From JAJXSS01 sp964547135 (GTDB lineage: Bacteria > Planctomycetota > Phycisphaerae > Phycisphaerales > Phycisphaeraceae): a DNA stretch of 15,575 nt. The stretch is from positions 1 to 15,575 of the forward strand of contig CAZJMK010000073.1 of assembly GCA_964547135.1 (NCBI GenBank). The letters are read 5' to 3'. Positions 1 through 6,963 of this stretch are shown one piece after another; position 1 is the first letter of the stretch; every line of letters starts with the position of its first letter. Made by a program: the position numbers and the translations under genes. The notes under the pieces were generated by a model that worked only from the letters and a program-made list of their open reading frames with translations, was not told the origin of the DNA and searched no databases.

Positions 1-40
1 TCAAGCCAACTTACTGTCGTTCCTTAACCGGACACTACTG

Positions 41-62
41 ATTTCGGATTTCGAAATGAAAA
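41..62. repeat. TTTCGAAAT-type AT-rich intergenic repeat, copy 1
   Basis: A short run built from ATTTCGGATTTCGAAAT. The same TTCGAA/TTTCG vocabulary recurs at 10642-10704 and 14550-14580, always in gaps and always near other repeats. Members are too degenerate to define a unit. Function unknown. Confidence 0.4.
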
Positions 63-65
63 AAC

Positions 66-106
66 CAAGCCAAGAACGAGGCCGACAGGCCGAGGGCTTG
101 GGTATT
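66..106 (+). repeat. REP-like hairpin element, copy 1
   Basis: This copy is identical over 41 bp to the one at 10445-10485. It starts with AAGCC and ends with GGGTATT. CCAAG (70-74) pairs with CTTGG (98-102). Inside that stem two CGAG boxes face each other around a GCC-GACA-GGC tip. Three further copies have different stem sequences with pairing kept. It lies in a gap and encodes nothing recognisable. Confidence 0.8.
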
Positions 107-115
107 TCGAAGTAG

Positions 116-135
116 CCCAGCCGCCCCCGGCTGGG
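116..135. repeat. 8-bp-stem hairpin in intergenic repeat cluster
   Basis: CCCAGCCG (116-123) and CGGCTGGG (128-135) form a perfect 8-bp stem with a CCCC loop. It sits 10 bp after the REP-like element. Its flanks, AGCCC before and GGGTGAATA after, loosely resemble that element's ends, so it may be a diverged cousin. There is no T-run, so a standalone terminator is unlikely. Confidence 0.5.
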
Positions 136-155
136 TGAATAACCAATTATGATCA

Positions 156-201
156 CACCGCCGAGGGCGGCGGTGCCACATTCAGATGCTGTGCCACATT
201 C
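156..201. repeat. 8-bp-stem hairpin followed by 11-bp direct repeat
   Basis: CACCGCCG (156-163) and CGGCGGTG (168-175) form a perfect 8-bp stem with an AGGG loop. GTGCCACATTC then occurs at 173-183 and again at 191-201. It lies just past the 3' end of the minus-strand mutarotase gene, so it could act as a barrier or 3'-end stabiliser for that transcript. No U-tract follows on either strand. Confidence 0.5.
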
Positions 202-210
202 ATCACATCA

Positions 211-642
211 TCACACCGGGACGACGCCTTTTTTCAGAAGGATGTTGCCATACTTGCGGGTTTCGCCGGTCATGACCAGGGCAAAGGCTTTGCGGGCGCG
301 ATCGTAAAACGCAAAGCGATCAATGCGGGCGATGGCTGGCGAACCAGGGGCATGTTGATCGATCGGTTTGCGGTAGGCACGTTCCACCGCCGGGTCGAGC
401 GTGTCGCCGGGGACGACGGACATCATCACCAACGGGTGATCGACGTAAGTGTCCAACGGAAATAAAGGCAATATCGCGTCGAGCAGTGCATCGACCATCA
501 ACCCATCACATCGCAACACCGGCACGCTCATGCTGTGGCCGGGAAAGTGTGCATCGGCCAGTATGATTTCGTCGCCGTGCCCCATTTTCGTCAGGGTGTA
601 AAGCAGGTCGGGCGAAAGCAGCGGTGAAATGCCTTTGAGCAT
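211..642 (-). CDS. fucU: RbsD/FucU family sugar mutarotase (L-fucose mutarotase type)
   Basis: Predicted cytoplasmic enzyme that interconverts alpha and beta anomers of a sugar, L-fucose in characterised FucU, feeding the correct anomer into catabolism. The 143-residue length matches the family. The N-terminus MLKGISPLLSPDLL, the block GHGDEIILADAHFPGHS (21-37, with the His22 and Asp30 expected in the active site) and the C-terminal YGNILLKKGVV are hallmark FucU features and argue against RbsD, which has a different C-terminus. The start is supported by AAAGG six bases before ATG. A small lipoprotein gene lies 104 bp upstream on the same strand. No other fucose gene is in the window, so the physiological substrate is inferred from the family only. 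Confidence 0.9.
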   Translation of the reverse strand: MLKGISPLLSPDLLYTLTKMGHGDEIILADAHFPGHSMSVPVLRCDGLMVDALLDAILPLFPLDTYVDHPLVMMSVVPGDTLDPAVERAYRKPIDQHAPGSPAIARIDRFAFYDRARKAFALVMTGETRKYGNILLKKGVVPV

Positions 643-674
643 GGTGAGCCTTTCTATACTGGCGTGAAGCCTCG

Positions 675-703
675 TTTATATTCAACCCGACACCCTACAA
701 CAA
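675..703 (-). promoter_or_regulatory. candidate sigma-70-type promoter for the fucU-like gene
   Basis: On the minus strand TTGTTG (698-703) is followed after exactly 17 bases by TATAAA (675-680). The -10 box matches consensus at 5 of 6 positions; the -35 box is weak. The predicted start site would lie about 25 bases before the ATG at 642. This is motif matching only. Confidence 0.3.
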
Positions 704-746
704 TTGAATGGGTTGCAGAATGGGGTGGAATGTCATCGAGCAACGC

Positions 747-1154
747 TTATGGTTTGATGTAAACCAGACGCAAGCCATAGGTGTTGACCATGCGTTCATC
801 ATAAATACGGCCATCACGAAATCCAAAACGAACATCATCCTGCAATTGTTCGGTCACCTGCACGCCGTTGACCGTCTGGGCACGCAGAATCAAGGCATCG
901 GTTTCGCGGCGCCAAACGCCTTCCCAGACGATCCGATCACCTTCACGGGTGACAAACCGGCCCTGGCCCAGCAATTCAATGACACGCGGTTGATCGATGA
1001 GCTTCTGCTGATAATCCGCCAAGGAGTAACCCTTGTCGTCACGGGTGGTCGAGCCGACCTGTTCCACCTGCGCACGGTAGGTTCCGGTGGCCGCATCACC
1101 ACAGCCAACCAGCAGCAGGCAAATCAATCCGAATGCGATGTTGATGGCTTTCAT
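747..1154 (-). CDS. small lipoprotein of unknown function
   Basis: A 135-residue predicted exported lipoprotein. A short basic start and hydrophobic stretch (about residues 4-17) end in the lipobox L15-V-G-C18, so Cys18 should be lipidated and the mature part anchored in a membrane. The mature region is rich in polar and charged residues with no motif I recognise; alternating stretches such as RYGRFVTREGDR-like patterns suggest beta structure. GGAG lies seven bases before the ATG, supporting the start. It is divergent from the beta-propeller lipoprotein gene (171-bp gap, probably holding both promoters) and upstream of the mutarotase gene on the same strand. Function unknown. Confidence 0.75.
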   Translation of the reverse strand: MKAINIAFGLICLLLVGCGDAATGTYRAQVEQVGSTTRDDKGYSLADYQQKLIDQPRVIELLGQGRFVTREGDRIVWEGVWRRETDALILRAQTVNGVQVTEQLQDDVRFGFRDGRIYDERMVNTYGLRLVYIKP

Positions 1155-1256
1155 GACACAACTCCATGTTGAGAAACGTCAGCACATGACATCAATGCAT
1201 CATGTTAGGCACGAACCGAATTGTCACGAATGACGCTGTCTGCGGTTTACGATCAT

Positions 1257-1284
1257 TTGCCAAGTTCAGCCGTGCGATTACACT
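1257..1284 (+). promoter_or_regulatory. candidate sigma-70-type promoter for the beta-propeller lipoprotein
   Basis: TTGCCA (1257-1262), a 16-base spacer and TACACT (1279-1284) match the consensus boxes at 5/6 and 4/6 positions, about 40 bases before the ATG at 1326. It lies in the divergent gap between two lipoprotein genes. Motif matching only. Confidence 0.3.
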
Positions 1285-1325
1285 GAACGTCTGTCACGGT
1301 CAGGTCAAGCACAGGAGTTCCCCCA

Positions 1326-2408
1326 ATGAAGCGTTTTCCGTTCTGGCTGCTGTGTGTGGGGTTGTTCATCATCGGCGGGTGCAAGGCAACCGGACCGAGC
1401 GGGCCGTTGCATGTGGTCGATGCGCTGGACGCGGAAAACCTGGGTTACAGTTTTGCATGGACCAGCGATATTGCGCTGCCCACCGACAAACGCCTGAAAC
1501 TCGCCGAAACGGTGGGTGACCTTTTGGTGATGGTGGAACATCGGACCAACCTGATCACGGCTGTGCGGTTACGCGACGGCATTGTGCATTGGCGCAGCGC
1601 CCTGCCAAGGGGCCGTGACACGATCGTGTCCGTCGGGGCCATCGGCAACAACATTTTGATCACGACGGAAACGATGCTGTATCAACTGGACAGTCAGAGT
1701 GGAAAAACGACCGCATCGGTGAGTCTGGCGCAGGCGGTGGTACAAGGGCCGGTGCTGATCGATCGATTCGCGGTCACCGGCGGCATCAGCGGATTGGTGT
1801 CAGCGCAGGATGTGAACAACGGACTGACGCGCTGGTCGTATCAGATGACCGACTTCATTCCGTATCAGCCGGTGCAACAGGGCGGAACGATTTACGTGGC
1901 GGATCGTCGCGGTGTGCTGGCGGCACTGGTGGGCAGCGGCGGCATGGTGATCTGGCGAAGGCAGCCGACGGACGCGGTCACGGCTCAGCCGATGGTCAGC
2001 GGCGACACGTTGTATGTACCGACCATCGAAAACAAACTGCATGCGATTGACCGTTCCAACGGGCGCGATCGCTGGATTTATCGTTCACAGGAACGCATGA
2101 CCGGCACACCCGTGGTGCTGGCTCAACAGGTGCTGCAAAGTTTTGCCGACGGAACGTGGGTGAGTATTGATGCGAGCAGTGGACAGGAACAGTGGTCGGT
2201 GCAGGGACCGTTTCATAGTGTGCAACCGATTCGTCAGGGGCTGCTGTTTGCAGGGAAAGAGCGATTGTTGCTGGTGGACGGCAGCAGCGGTTCGGTGATT
2301 TCGCAAATGATCAGCCACCCGACGTTCAAACTGCTGGCAACCAATGATGGCGGGTTCATCATCGTCGGAGCGGATGGGCGTATTGTGCGGTTGCAACCGG
2401 CAAGGTAA
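1326..2408 (+). CDS. PQQ-like beta-propeller lipoprotein (BamB-like fold)
   Basis: A 360-residue predicted lipoprotein. The signal peptide MKRFPFWLLCVGLFIIGGC has a lipobox ending at Cys19. The rest is built from PQQ-type blade repeats: a short acidic or polar turn with S/N-G, then an aromatic or basic strand, as in DVNNGLTRW, IDRSNGRDRW and IDASSGQEQW. This is the WD40-like PQQ propeller seen in the outer-membrane assembly lipoprotein BamB and in quinoprotein dehydrogenases. It is too short, and lacks the catalytic residues and haem site, to be a dehydrogenase, so a binding or scaffolding role is likely. No bam gene is adjacent, so I do not call it bamB. AGGAG eight bases before the ATG supports the start. 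A palindromic repeat follows the stop codon. Confidence 0.8.
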   Translation: MKRFPFWLLCVGLFIIGGCKATGPSGPLHVVDALDAENLGYSFAWTSDIALPTDKRLKLAETVGDLLVMVEHRTNLITAVRLRDGIVHWRSALPRGRDTIVSVGAIGNNILITTETMLYQLDSQSGKTTASVSLAQAVVQGPVLIDRFAVTGGISGLVSAQDVNNGLTRWSYQMTDFIPYQPVQQGGTIYVADRRGVLAALVGSGGMVIWRRQPTDAVTAQPMVSGDTLYVPTIENKLHAIDRSNGRDRWIYRSQERMTGTPVVLAQQVLQSFADGTWVSIDASSGQEQWSVQGPFHSVQPIRQGLLFAGKERLLLVDGSSGSVISQMISHPTFKLLATNDGGFIIVGADGRIVRLQPAR

Positions 2409-2453
2409 GTGCTTTCGTAGTATTTAAGCGAATCGATAAGCATGGCAGACACG

Positions 2454-2510
2454 CCCTCACCCTAACCCCCGCCACGGCGAGGTTTTCAACTCTCCCGGAG
2501 GGAGAGGGGA
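2454..2510. repeat. interrupted CCCTCACCCTAACCC/CTCTCCC hairpin repeat
   Basis: CCCTCACCCTAACCC (2454-2468) and CTCTCCCGGAGGGAGAG (2490-2506) are the two halves of a repeat that, from memory, occurs in many bacterial genomes with the halves directly joined. Here 21 bases containing a small CGCC-A-CGGCG hairpin separate them. The right half forms a perfect 7-bp stem (2490-2496 with 2500-2506) on a 3-base loop. It follows the propeller gene and may shape its 3' end; no T-run follows. Confidence 0.6.
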
Positions 2511-2561
2511 CGGATCACGTGCTGCTTATTCATTCGATATAGCCCCAAATACTTCATTCGT

Positions 2562-2571
2562 TTGATATCAA
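2562..2571. promoter_or_regulatory. perfect 10-bp palindrome TTGATATCAA in the purH leader
   Basis: TTGATATCAA lies 36 bases before the purH ATG. The identical 10-mer occurs upstream of the phosphatase gene (13170-13179). Both copies are intergenic and upstream of a plus-strand gene, so a shared operator is possible, but two copies are weak evidence. Confidence 0.25.
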
Positions 2572-2607
2572 CCATCAAACCCTCAACTGCAAGGGTGGTA
2601 ACCACTC

Positions 2608-4185
2608 ATGACGGACCTCATTCCCGTGCGACGGGCATTGCTTTCGGTTTCCGATAAAACCGGCCTGATTCCGCTGGCCAAAAAATTGTCAGCCTTAAAG
2701 GTGACGCTCATTTCCACCGGCGGCACAGCCAGGGCTTTGCGCGATGCAGGCTTGTCCGTCACGCCCATTGAAGAAGTCACCGGCTTCCCGGAAATGATGG
2801 ACGGTCGCGTCAAAACCCTGCACCCCAAAGTGCATGGCGGATTACTGGCACTGCGCGATGAACCCGAACATGTCGCTGCGATGCAGGCACACGACATCGA
2901 GCCGATCGATTTGGTCTGTGTAAACCTGTACCCGTTTGAAGCGACGGTGGCCAAACCCAACGTGAGCGATCACGATGCGATTGAAAATATCGACATCGGT
3001 GGGCCGAGCATGATTCGATCGGCTTCGAAAAATCACCCGTTCGTGGCCGTACTGACCGACCCATCGCAGTACGAAAAACTCATGGCGGAACTCGATGCCA
3101 ATCAAGGAGCGACGAGTTTTGCCTTGCGGCGTGAACTGGCGGCGGCGGCGTTTGCCCGTACCGCTGCGTACGATGCAGCGATTGCCGGCTGGATGCAACG
3201 TGACACTTTATTTGCACCGACGATGACGCTGGCCTGTCGAAAGCAGCCGATGGAATTGCGCTATGGTGAAAACCCGCATCAACAAGGCGCGGTGTACGCC
3301 ATCGGGCCGTCACGTGAAGCCAGTGTATTGCACGCCAGACAACTGCACGGCATCGGCCTGTCATTTTGCAATTTGTACGACGCGGATGGGGCGCTGGAAT
3401 TGGTGAAGGAAGTTGATGCGGAAAAACACGCTGCGGCTGCGGTGATCAAACACGCCAACCCCTGCGGTTTTGCGGTGGCGGATGATCTGCCCACAGCTTT
3501 TGAACTTGCGTATGAGGGCGACCCGGTGGCAGCGTTCGGGGGCATCATCGCTTTGAATCGACCGGTCGATGTCGCCACAGCCCAACGCATCACCAGCGTG
3601 AAACACAAACTCGATGTGATACTCGCACCGTCGTATGAGCCTGCGGCATTGCAATTGATGATCGAACGTTGGAAAAACACCCGGCTGTTGGAAGTGGGCA
3701 AACTGCCCCACCCTGCCGAGCGCTGCAAAGACCTGGCGATCAAACAAATCACCGGCGGACTACTGGTGCAGGAACGCGACCTTGCATCGTTTGACCCTGC
3801 GACGTGGAAGCATGTGGCCGGGCCGATGCCGACGGGTGCGATGTTGCTCGATATGCAGACAGCGATGATGGCGGTGAAACATTTGAAGTCCAATGCGGTG
3901 TGCCTGGTGAAACAGGCGATGCTGGTGGGGGCGGGTGCGGGCCAGATGGACCGATTGGCCTGCTGCCGAATTGCAGTGAGCAAGGCCGAGGCACGCGCAC
4001 AGAATGCCGTGGCGGCGTCGGATGCGTTTTTCCCGTTCCGTGATGGGCCTGATATTTTGATTGCTGCGGGCGTCAAGGGCATCGTGCAACCAGGCGGGTC
4101 GGTGAAAGACGCCGACACCATCACTGCGTGCAACGAGGCTGGTGTGACGCTGATGATGACCGGTCGTCGGCATTTTCGGCATTGA
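2608..4185 (+). CDS. purH: bifunctional AICAR transformylase / IMP cyclohydrolase
   Basis: Cytoplasmic enzyme for the last two steps of de novo purine synthesis: AICAR plus 10-formyl-THF to FAICAR, then ring closure to IMP. The 525 residues match the family. The N-terminal MGS-like cyclohydrolase domain (about 1-200) has STGGT (36-40), GRVKTLHPK with Lys69, NLYPF (106-110), IDIGGP (128-133) and Lys141, equivalents of known active-site residues. The transformylase domain has RYGENPHQ (218-225) and KHANPCG (281-287) with the catalytic Lys-His pair, then GAGQMDR, ASDAFFPF and the C-terminal TGRRHFRH. The protein is intact. A weak AGGGTGG lies nine bases before the ATG. It converges on dusB across an 86-bp gap rich in GATGAT. 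The other formyl-THF-dependent purine enzyme, PurN, is encoded about 6.5 kb away on the other strand. Confidence 0.97.
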   Translation: MTDLIPVRRALLSVSDKTGLIPLAKKLSALKVTLISTGGTARALRDAGLSVTPIEEVTGFPEMMDGRVKTLHPKVHGGLLALRDEPEHVAAMQAHDIEPIDLVCVNLYPFEATVAKPNVSDHDAIENIDIGGPSMIRSASKNHPFVAVLTDPSQYEKLMAELDANQGATSFALRRELAAAAFARTAAYDAAIAGWMQRDTLFAPTMTLACRKQPMELRYGENPHQQGAVYAIGPSREASVLHARQLHGIGLSFCNLYDADGALELVKEVDAEKHAAAAVIKHANPCGFAVADDLPTAFELAYEGDPVAAFGGIIALNRPVDVATAQRITSVKHKLDVILAPSYEPAALQLMIERWKNTRLLEVGKLPHPAERCKDLAIKQITGGLLVQERDLASFDPATWKHVAGPMPTGAMLLDMQTAMMAVKHLKSNAVCLVKQAMLVGAGAGQMDRLACCRIAVSKAEARAQNAVAASDAFFPFRDGPDILIAAGVKGIVQPGGSVKDADTITACNEAGVTLMMTGRRHFRH

Positions 4186-4253
4186 GTTGGGTGATGATGA
4201 TTGTGACGATGATGATGTGCTTGATGGTGATGCGTTGTTGTTATTCAAATCAG

Positions 4254-4277
4254 GCGCGATCAAGCGCGGCGTTAACC
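4254..4277 (+). repeat. 24-bp interspersed element, copy 1, overlapping the dusB stop
   Basis: This 24-mer, starting GCGCGATCAA and ending GTTAACC, matches 14726-14749 at 20 of 24 positions and the reverse complement of 14592-14615 at 20 of 24. Its TTAACC end contains the dusB stop codon (minus strand, 4272-4274). Confidence 0.6.
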
Positions 4278-4286
4278 GGAACGCCG
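4267..4286. terminator. hairpin between convergent purH and dusB
   Basis: CGGCGTT (4267-4273) pairs with AACGCCG (4280-4286) over a 6-base AACCGG loop, spanning the dusB stop codon. It lies where purH and dusB transcripts converge, so it could be a two-way terminator or 3'-end protector. There is no T-run on either side, hence low confidence. Confidence 0.25.
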
Positions 4287-5330
4287 ACGCAAAGCGTCCG
4301 CGCTAAACATTTCTTCTTCAACGCCGGACTGTAAAAACACACGCATCGCATCGGCATCGGCGATGGTTTGCACCTCACGGCGAAGCCCCGGCCAGGGTTG
4401 CAAATAAGCCGAGTACCAACTCATGCGCTGTTTGATTTGATTGAGCGCGGTTTTTTCATCACGCAGGCGCAGCAGGTTTTCAAAATGCTGCAACACCAAA
4501 CCAATGCGTTGCGCTCGTGATAAGGGTGGTGGTAGTTGGCCATGTTGTAGGTAATAGGCTGCGTCACGGAACAACCAGGGTTGGCCCAGGGCACCACGAC
4601 CGATCATCACGCCGTCGCACCCGGTGACGCCGATCATGCGTTTGACATCAGCCGGGGTTTTTACGTCGCCGTTGCCGATCACCGGTACGGTCGGGTGATG
4701 CTTTTTCATCGCCTCGACCACCTGTGCAATGCCATCGAGGCGCACCTGATCACGAAACATTTGTGCGGTGGTTCGCCCATGCACGGTCACGGCTGCGACA
4801 CCCACATCGGCAAGTCGGGGTGCAAGGGTTGGGCCGACGATGCAGGTGTCGTCCCAGCCGAGCCTGATTTTGCAGGTGACCGGCAACCTCACACTTTTCA
4901 CCACGGCTGCGGCCAATTGCACCGCGTGATCGGGTTCGCAGAGCAGCTTTGATCCGCCGTGACGCTTGGTGACCTTGTCAACAGGGCAGCCCATGTTGAT
5001 GTCAATGGTGGTGGCCCCATGTGCCTGCGCCCAACGGGCAGCTTCACACAAAATGTTCGGGTCGCGTCCGTAAAGCTGCATACCAAGAGGTTGGTCGGCG
5101 ACGCTGGTGGCGGCCAAGGTCATGGTTTTGTGGGTTTGAGCGAGCACAGCATCGGAACAAATGAGTTCGGTAAAGGCAAGCCCCACGCCGTAGTGAGCAG
5201 CAGGGTTGGCGAAGTTTTCAAGTTCAAGGTTGTCACAGGTTCGCACGACCAGACGAAAAGCCTGATCGGTGTAACCGGCCAGGGGGGCCAGTAACAGGTT
5301 GCTGCGAAGTTGGAGCGAGCCGATGTTCAT
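4272..5330 (-). CDS. dusB: tRNA-dihydrouridine synthase, DusB type
   Basis: Flavoprotein that reduces uridines to dihydrouridine in the tRNA D-loop with NADPH and FMN. The 352 residues form the usual TIM barrel plus helical tail. LAPLAGYTD (14-22) is the N-terminal FMN-binding strand; MQLYGRDP, INMGCPVDKV (111-120) with catalytic Cys115, CKIRLGWDD with Lys153/154, TVHGRT, GNGDVKTPAD and MIGRGALGQPWLF follow in canonical order. The GCPVDKV plus HGGSKLL signature fits DusB better than DusA or DusC. No Shine-Dalgarno is visible: the ATG follows ACCG, and an 8-bp-periodic repeat starts about 15 bases upstream. The C-terminal codons and TAA run into a 24-bp interspersed element. It is not linked to fis, unlike in enterobacteria. 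Confidence 0.95.
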   Translation of the reverse strand: MNIGSLQLRSNLLLAPLAGYTDQAFRLVVRTCDNLELENFANPAAHYGVGLAFTELICSDAVLAQTHKTMTLAATSVADQPLGMQLYGRDPNILCEAARWAQAHGATTIDINMGCPVDKVTKRHGGSKLLCEPDHAVQLAAAVVKSVRLPVTCKIRLGWDDTCIVGPTLAPRLADVGVAAVTVHGRTTAQMFRDQVRLDGIAQVVEAMKKHHPTVPVIGNGDVKTPADVKRMIGVTGCDGVMIGRGALGQPWLFRDAAYYLQHGQLPPPLSRAQRIGLVLQHFENLLRLRDEKTALNQIKQRMSWYSAYLQPWPGLRREVQTIADADAMRVFLQSGVEEEMFSADALRRRSG

Positions 5331-5344
5331 CGGTATGGATAATA

Positions 5345-5462
5345 GGTTAATCGGTTGGTCTGTGAGTCGGTTAATCGGTGATACGGTTATTCGATAACTC
5401 GAACAAATATTGTATTTGCGTTTTCTGGCCGATTCACCGATTTACCGACTCACCGATTAACC
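5345..5462. repeat. inverted 8-bp-periodic repeat (GGTTAATC family), copy 1
   Basis: The left arm (5345-5378) is four octamers of the GGTTAATC/GGTGAGTC type plus GG. The right arm (5429-5462) is the reverse complement of four such octamers. The arms match at 28 of 34 positions around a 50-base centre. The element fills almost the whole gap between the dusB start and the zinc-ribbon gene, and that gene's TAA (5457-5459) lies inside the right arm. A CACTTGGG octamer follows at 5462-5469. Confidence 0.75.
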
Positions 5463-6845
5463 ACTTGGGCGACTGCCCCATTTCATCATCACCATCGGCA
5501 AGCCTGCTGCGAAAGACATGCTCAGTAAACCCAGCACACCATCGACCCAGTTCAATCGCTCGATTCGCCGAGACCAAACGATTGAAAATTCAGGGTTGTT
5601 GCGCAAATACCCAGCGAGTGTACGATGCACCTGCCCCCTGCTCATGTTGGCGATCTGCGGCTGGGCAATGGTTTCCAACTGGGAATACACCGAGGGCGTA
5701 ACCCGATCAAAAAAATCATCGGGGCTTTGCGGGTTGTACCAACCATTTTGGGCAATGGTCTGTTGCAGGTCGCCGGGGACTTGCTGTTGATCGATCAGGT
5801 TCAATATCACCGCACGACGCACCGAGTGCACATCGTCGGCCAGTAACCGGGCCTCATGATTCGTCTGCGTCGTACCCAGTATCAGCAGGTGAACCAGCAG
5901 CAATGTCACCCCCGTGATTGCCAAAGCCGGTCGCAAACGGTCATGCACCCGTTGCTTCATGTGCAATGTCATCATCATCCCCAACGCGACTCCCGGTAAC
6001 AGCGCAAGCCAAGTCAATTCCAACCCCGTGAACCAAACCAGCGCCCACCATAAAACCCCTGCCAACAGTGCTGTCACCATCAAGTCGCCGTACAACAGCA
6101 TCACCGCCATGGTCGTTGTTGTCGATGCCGGTAATGTCGCGGGGCGTGATCGGCTGAGTCGATCAACCCAGTACGTGAGTACATCCGTAACGCGTTGTGC
6201 CAGTGCAAAACGCGATGACGGTTGACGCACCTGAACCGGTGCTTCGACGACCAAAATCGACTCGGCCTGCGCATTGGCGTTGATTGACTGCACTGGTGCT
6301 GGTGTCGGTGCAGTGCCCCAATTGTCGGGTGACAATGATTTGAGTTTGTAGCGCGGCGTCGGTGAAGGCTGTGGCGAAGGTTGCTGTGCCGTATGCGGTG
6401 AATGATTTGATGTTGAATGCTGTGGTGGTTGTGTTGGTGGCTGCGTTTGATGTGTATTGAAGCGAGTTGGTTGTTCAGGTCGGGCTTTGCGCCGTCGCCT
6501 GCGCAGGTGCTGATCGACCCGGCGTTCGGTCATGCGCGGCTGACCGGGCACCGGGGTTTGATGGGGCACCTTGACCCGATGTTCACAAGCCTTGCAGCGC
6601 ACCCATTTGCCGACTTTGCTTTCAGGCACCGACAACTGCACTCCGCAGTGCAGACAGACAAAACGAATCACCATTGTCACCGCGGGCATCGTGCCTGAAT
6701 CGGCGTTGGCCGGGGCAGTCGACTGACTGGGTGGTTGGGTTGTCAGCGGCAGCAGTGCATCAACCCGCACCGGTTGTGCAGGTAACAACGGCTTGACAGC
6801 CGATGTTTCGCGTTTGATTTCGAATTGCGGCGCAGGGTCAGCCAT
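5457..6845 (-). CDS. zinc-ribbon protein with disordered linker and C-terminal membrane domain
   Basis: A 462-residue protein of unknown function. Order: a short tail; a zinc ribbon with C64-L-H-C67 and C84-K-A-C87, of the MJ0042/FmdB-like style frequent in planctomycetes; a basic patch (about 114-121, five Arg in a row); a low-complexity Pro/Gln/Ser/Thr linker (about 125-168); a predicted two-segment membrane hairpin (about 246-271 and 274-294); a third segment (about 307-325); a soluble stretch (about 326-430); and a last segment (about 434-455). The cytoplasmic ribbon could bind nucleic acid or protein while tethered to the membrane; that is inference. The ATG has only AGG directly before it, so a start nearer the ribbon (Met53 or Met58) is possible. 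The final codons and stop overlap repeat sequence. Confidence 0.75.
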   Translation of the reverse strand: MADPAPQFEIKRETSAVKPLLPAQPVRVDALLPLTTQPPSQSTAPANADSGTMPAVTMVIRFVCLHCGVQLSVPESKVGKWVRCKACEHRVKVPHQTPVPGQPRMTERRVDQHLRRRRRKARPEQPTRFNTHQTQPPTQPPQHSTSNHSPHTAQQPSPQPSPTPRYKLKSLSPDNWGTAPTPAPVQSINANAQAESILVVEAPVQVRQPSSRFALAQRVTDVLTYWVDRLSRSRPATLPASTTTTMAVMLLYGDLMVTALLAGVLWWALVWFTGLELTWLALLPGVALGMMMTLHMKQRVHDRLRPALAITGVTLLLVHLLILGTTQTNHEARLLADDVHSVRRAVILNLIDQQQVPGDLQQTIAQNGWYNPQSPDDFFDRVTPSVYSQLETIAQPQIANMSRGQVHRTLAGYLRNNPEFSIVWSRRIERLNWVDGVLGLLSMSFAAGLPMVMMKWGSRPSG

Positions 6846-6963
6846 ACCTGGATTTACGCCAAATCAGCCTCAAACGTTCGTATCACGATTTAACGATCTG
6901 AATGACTGAATATTGCCTCGTGAAGGTATTGTACCCGACGAGCAACGAATTTCCGTGTGTGAT

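Noticed and set aside
66..106. Reading the hairpin element as a rho-independent terminator
   Set aside because: None of the five copies is followed by a T-run, and sequence is conserved well beyond what a terminator stem needs.
66..106. Reading the G-A module as a kink-turn
   Set aside because: The tandem G-A pairs lie in a symmetric stem without the 3-nucleotide bulge that defines a kink-turn.
708..1172. A 154-codon plus-strand frame opposite the small lipoprotein
   Set aside because: The minus-strand reading has a signal peptide, lipobox and ribosome site; the plus-strand reading has none of these.
3279..4133. A 284-codon open frame antisense to purH
   Set aside because: It lies wholly inside purH, whose protein is conserved end to end. 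The antisense translation is Ser/Ala/Pro-rich with no motif; it is a by-product of GC-rich codon use.
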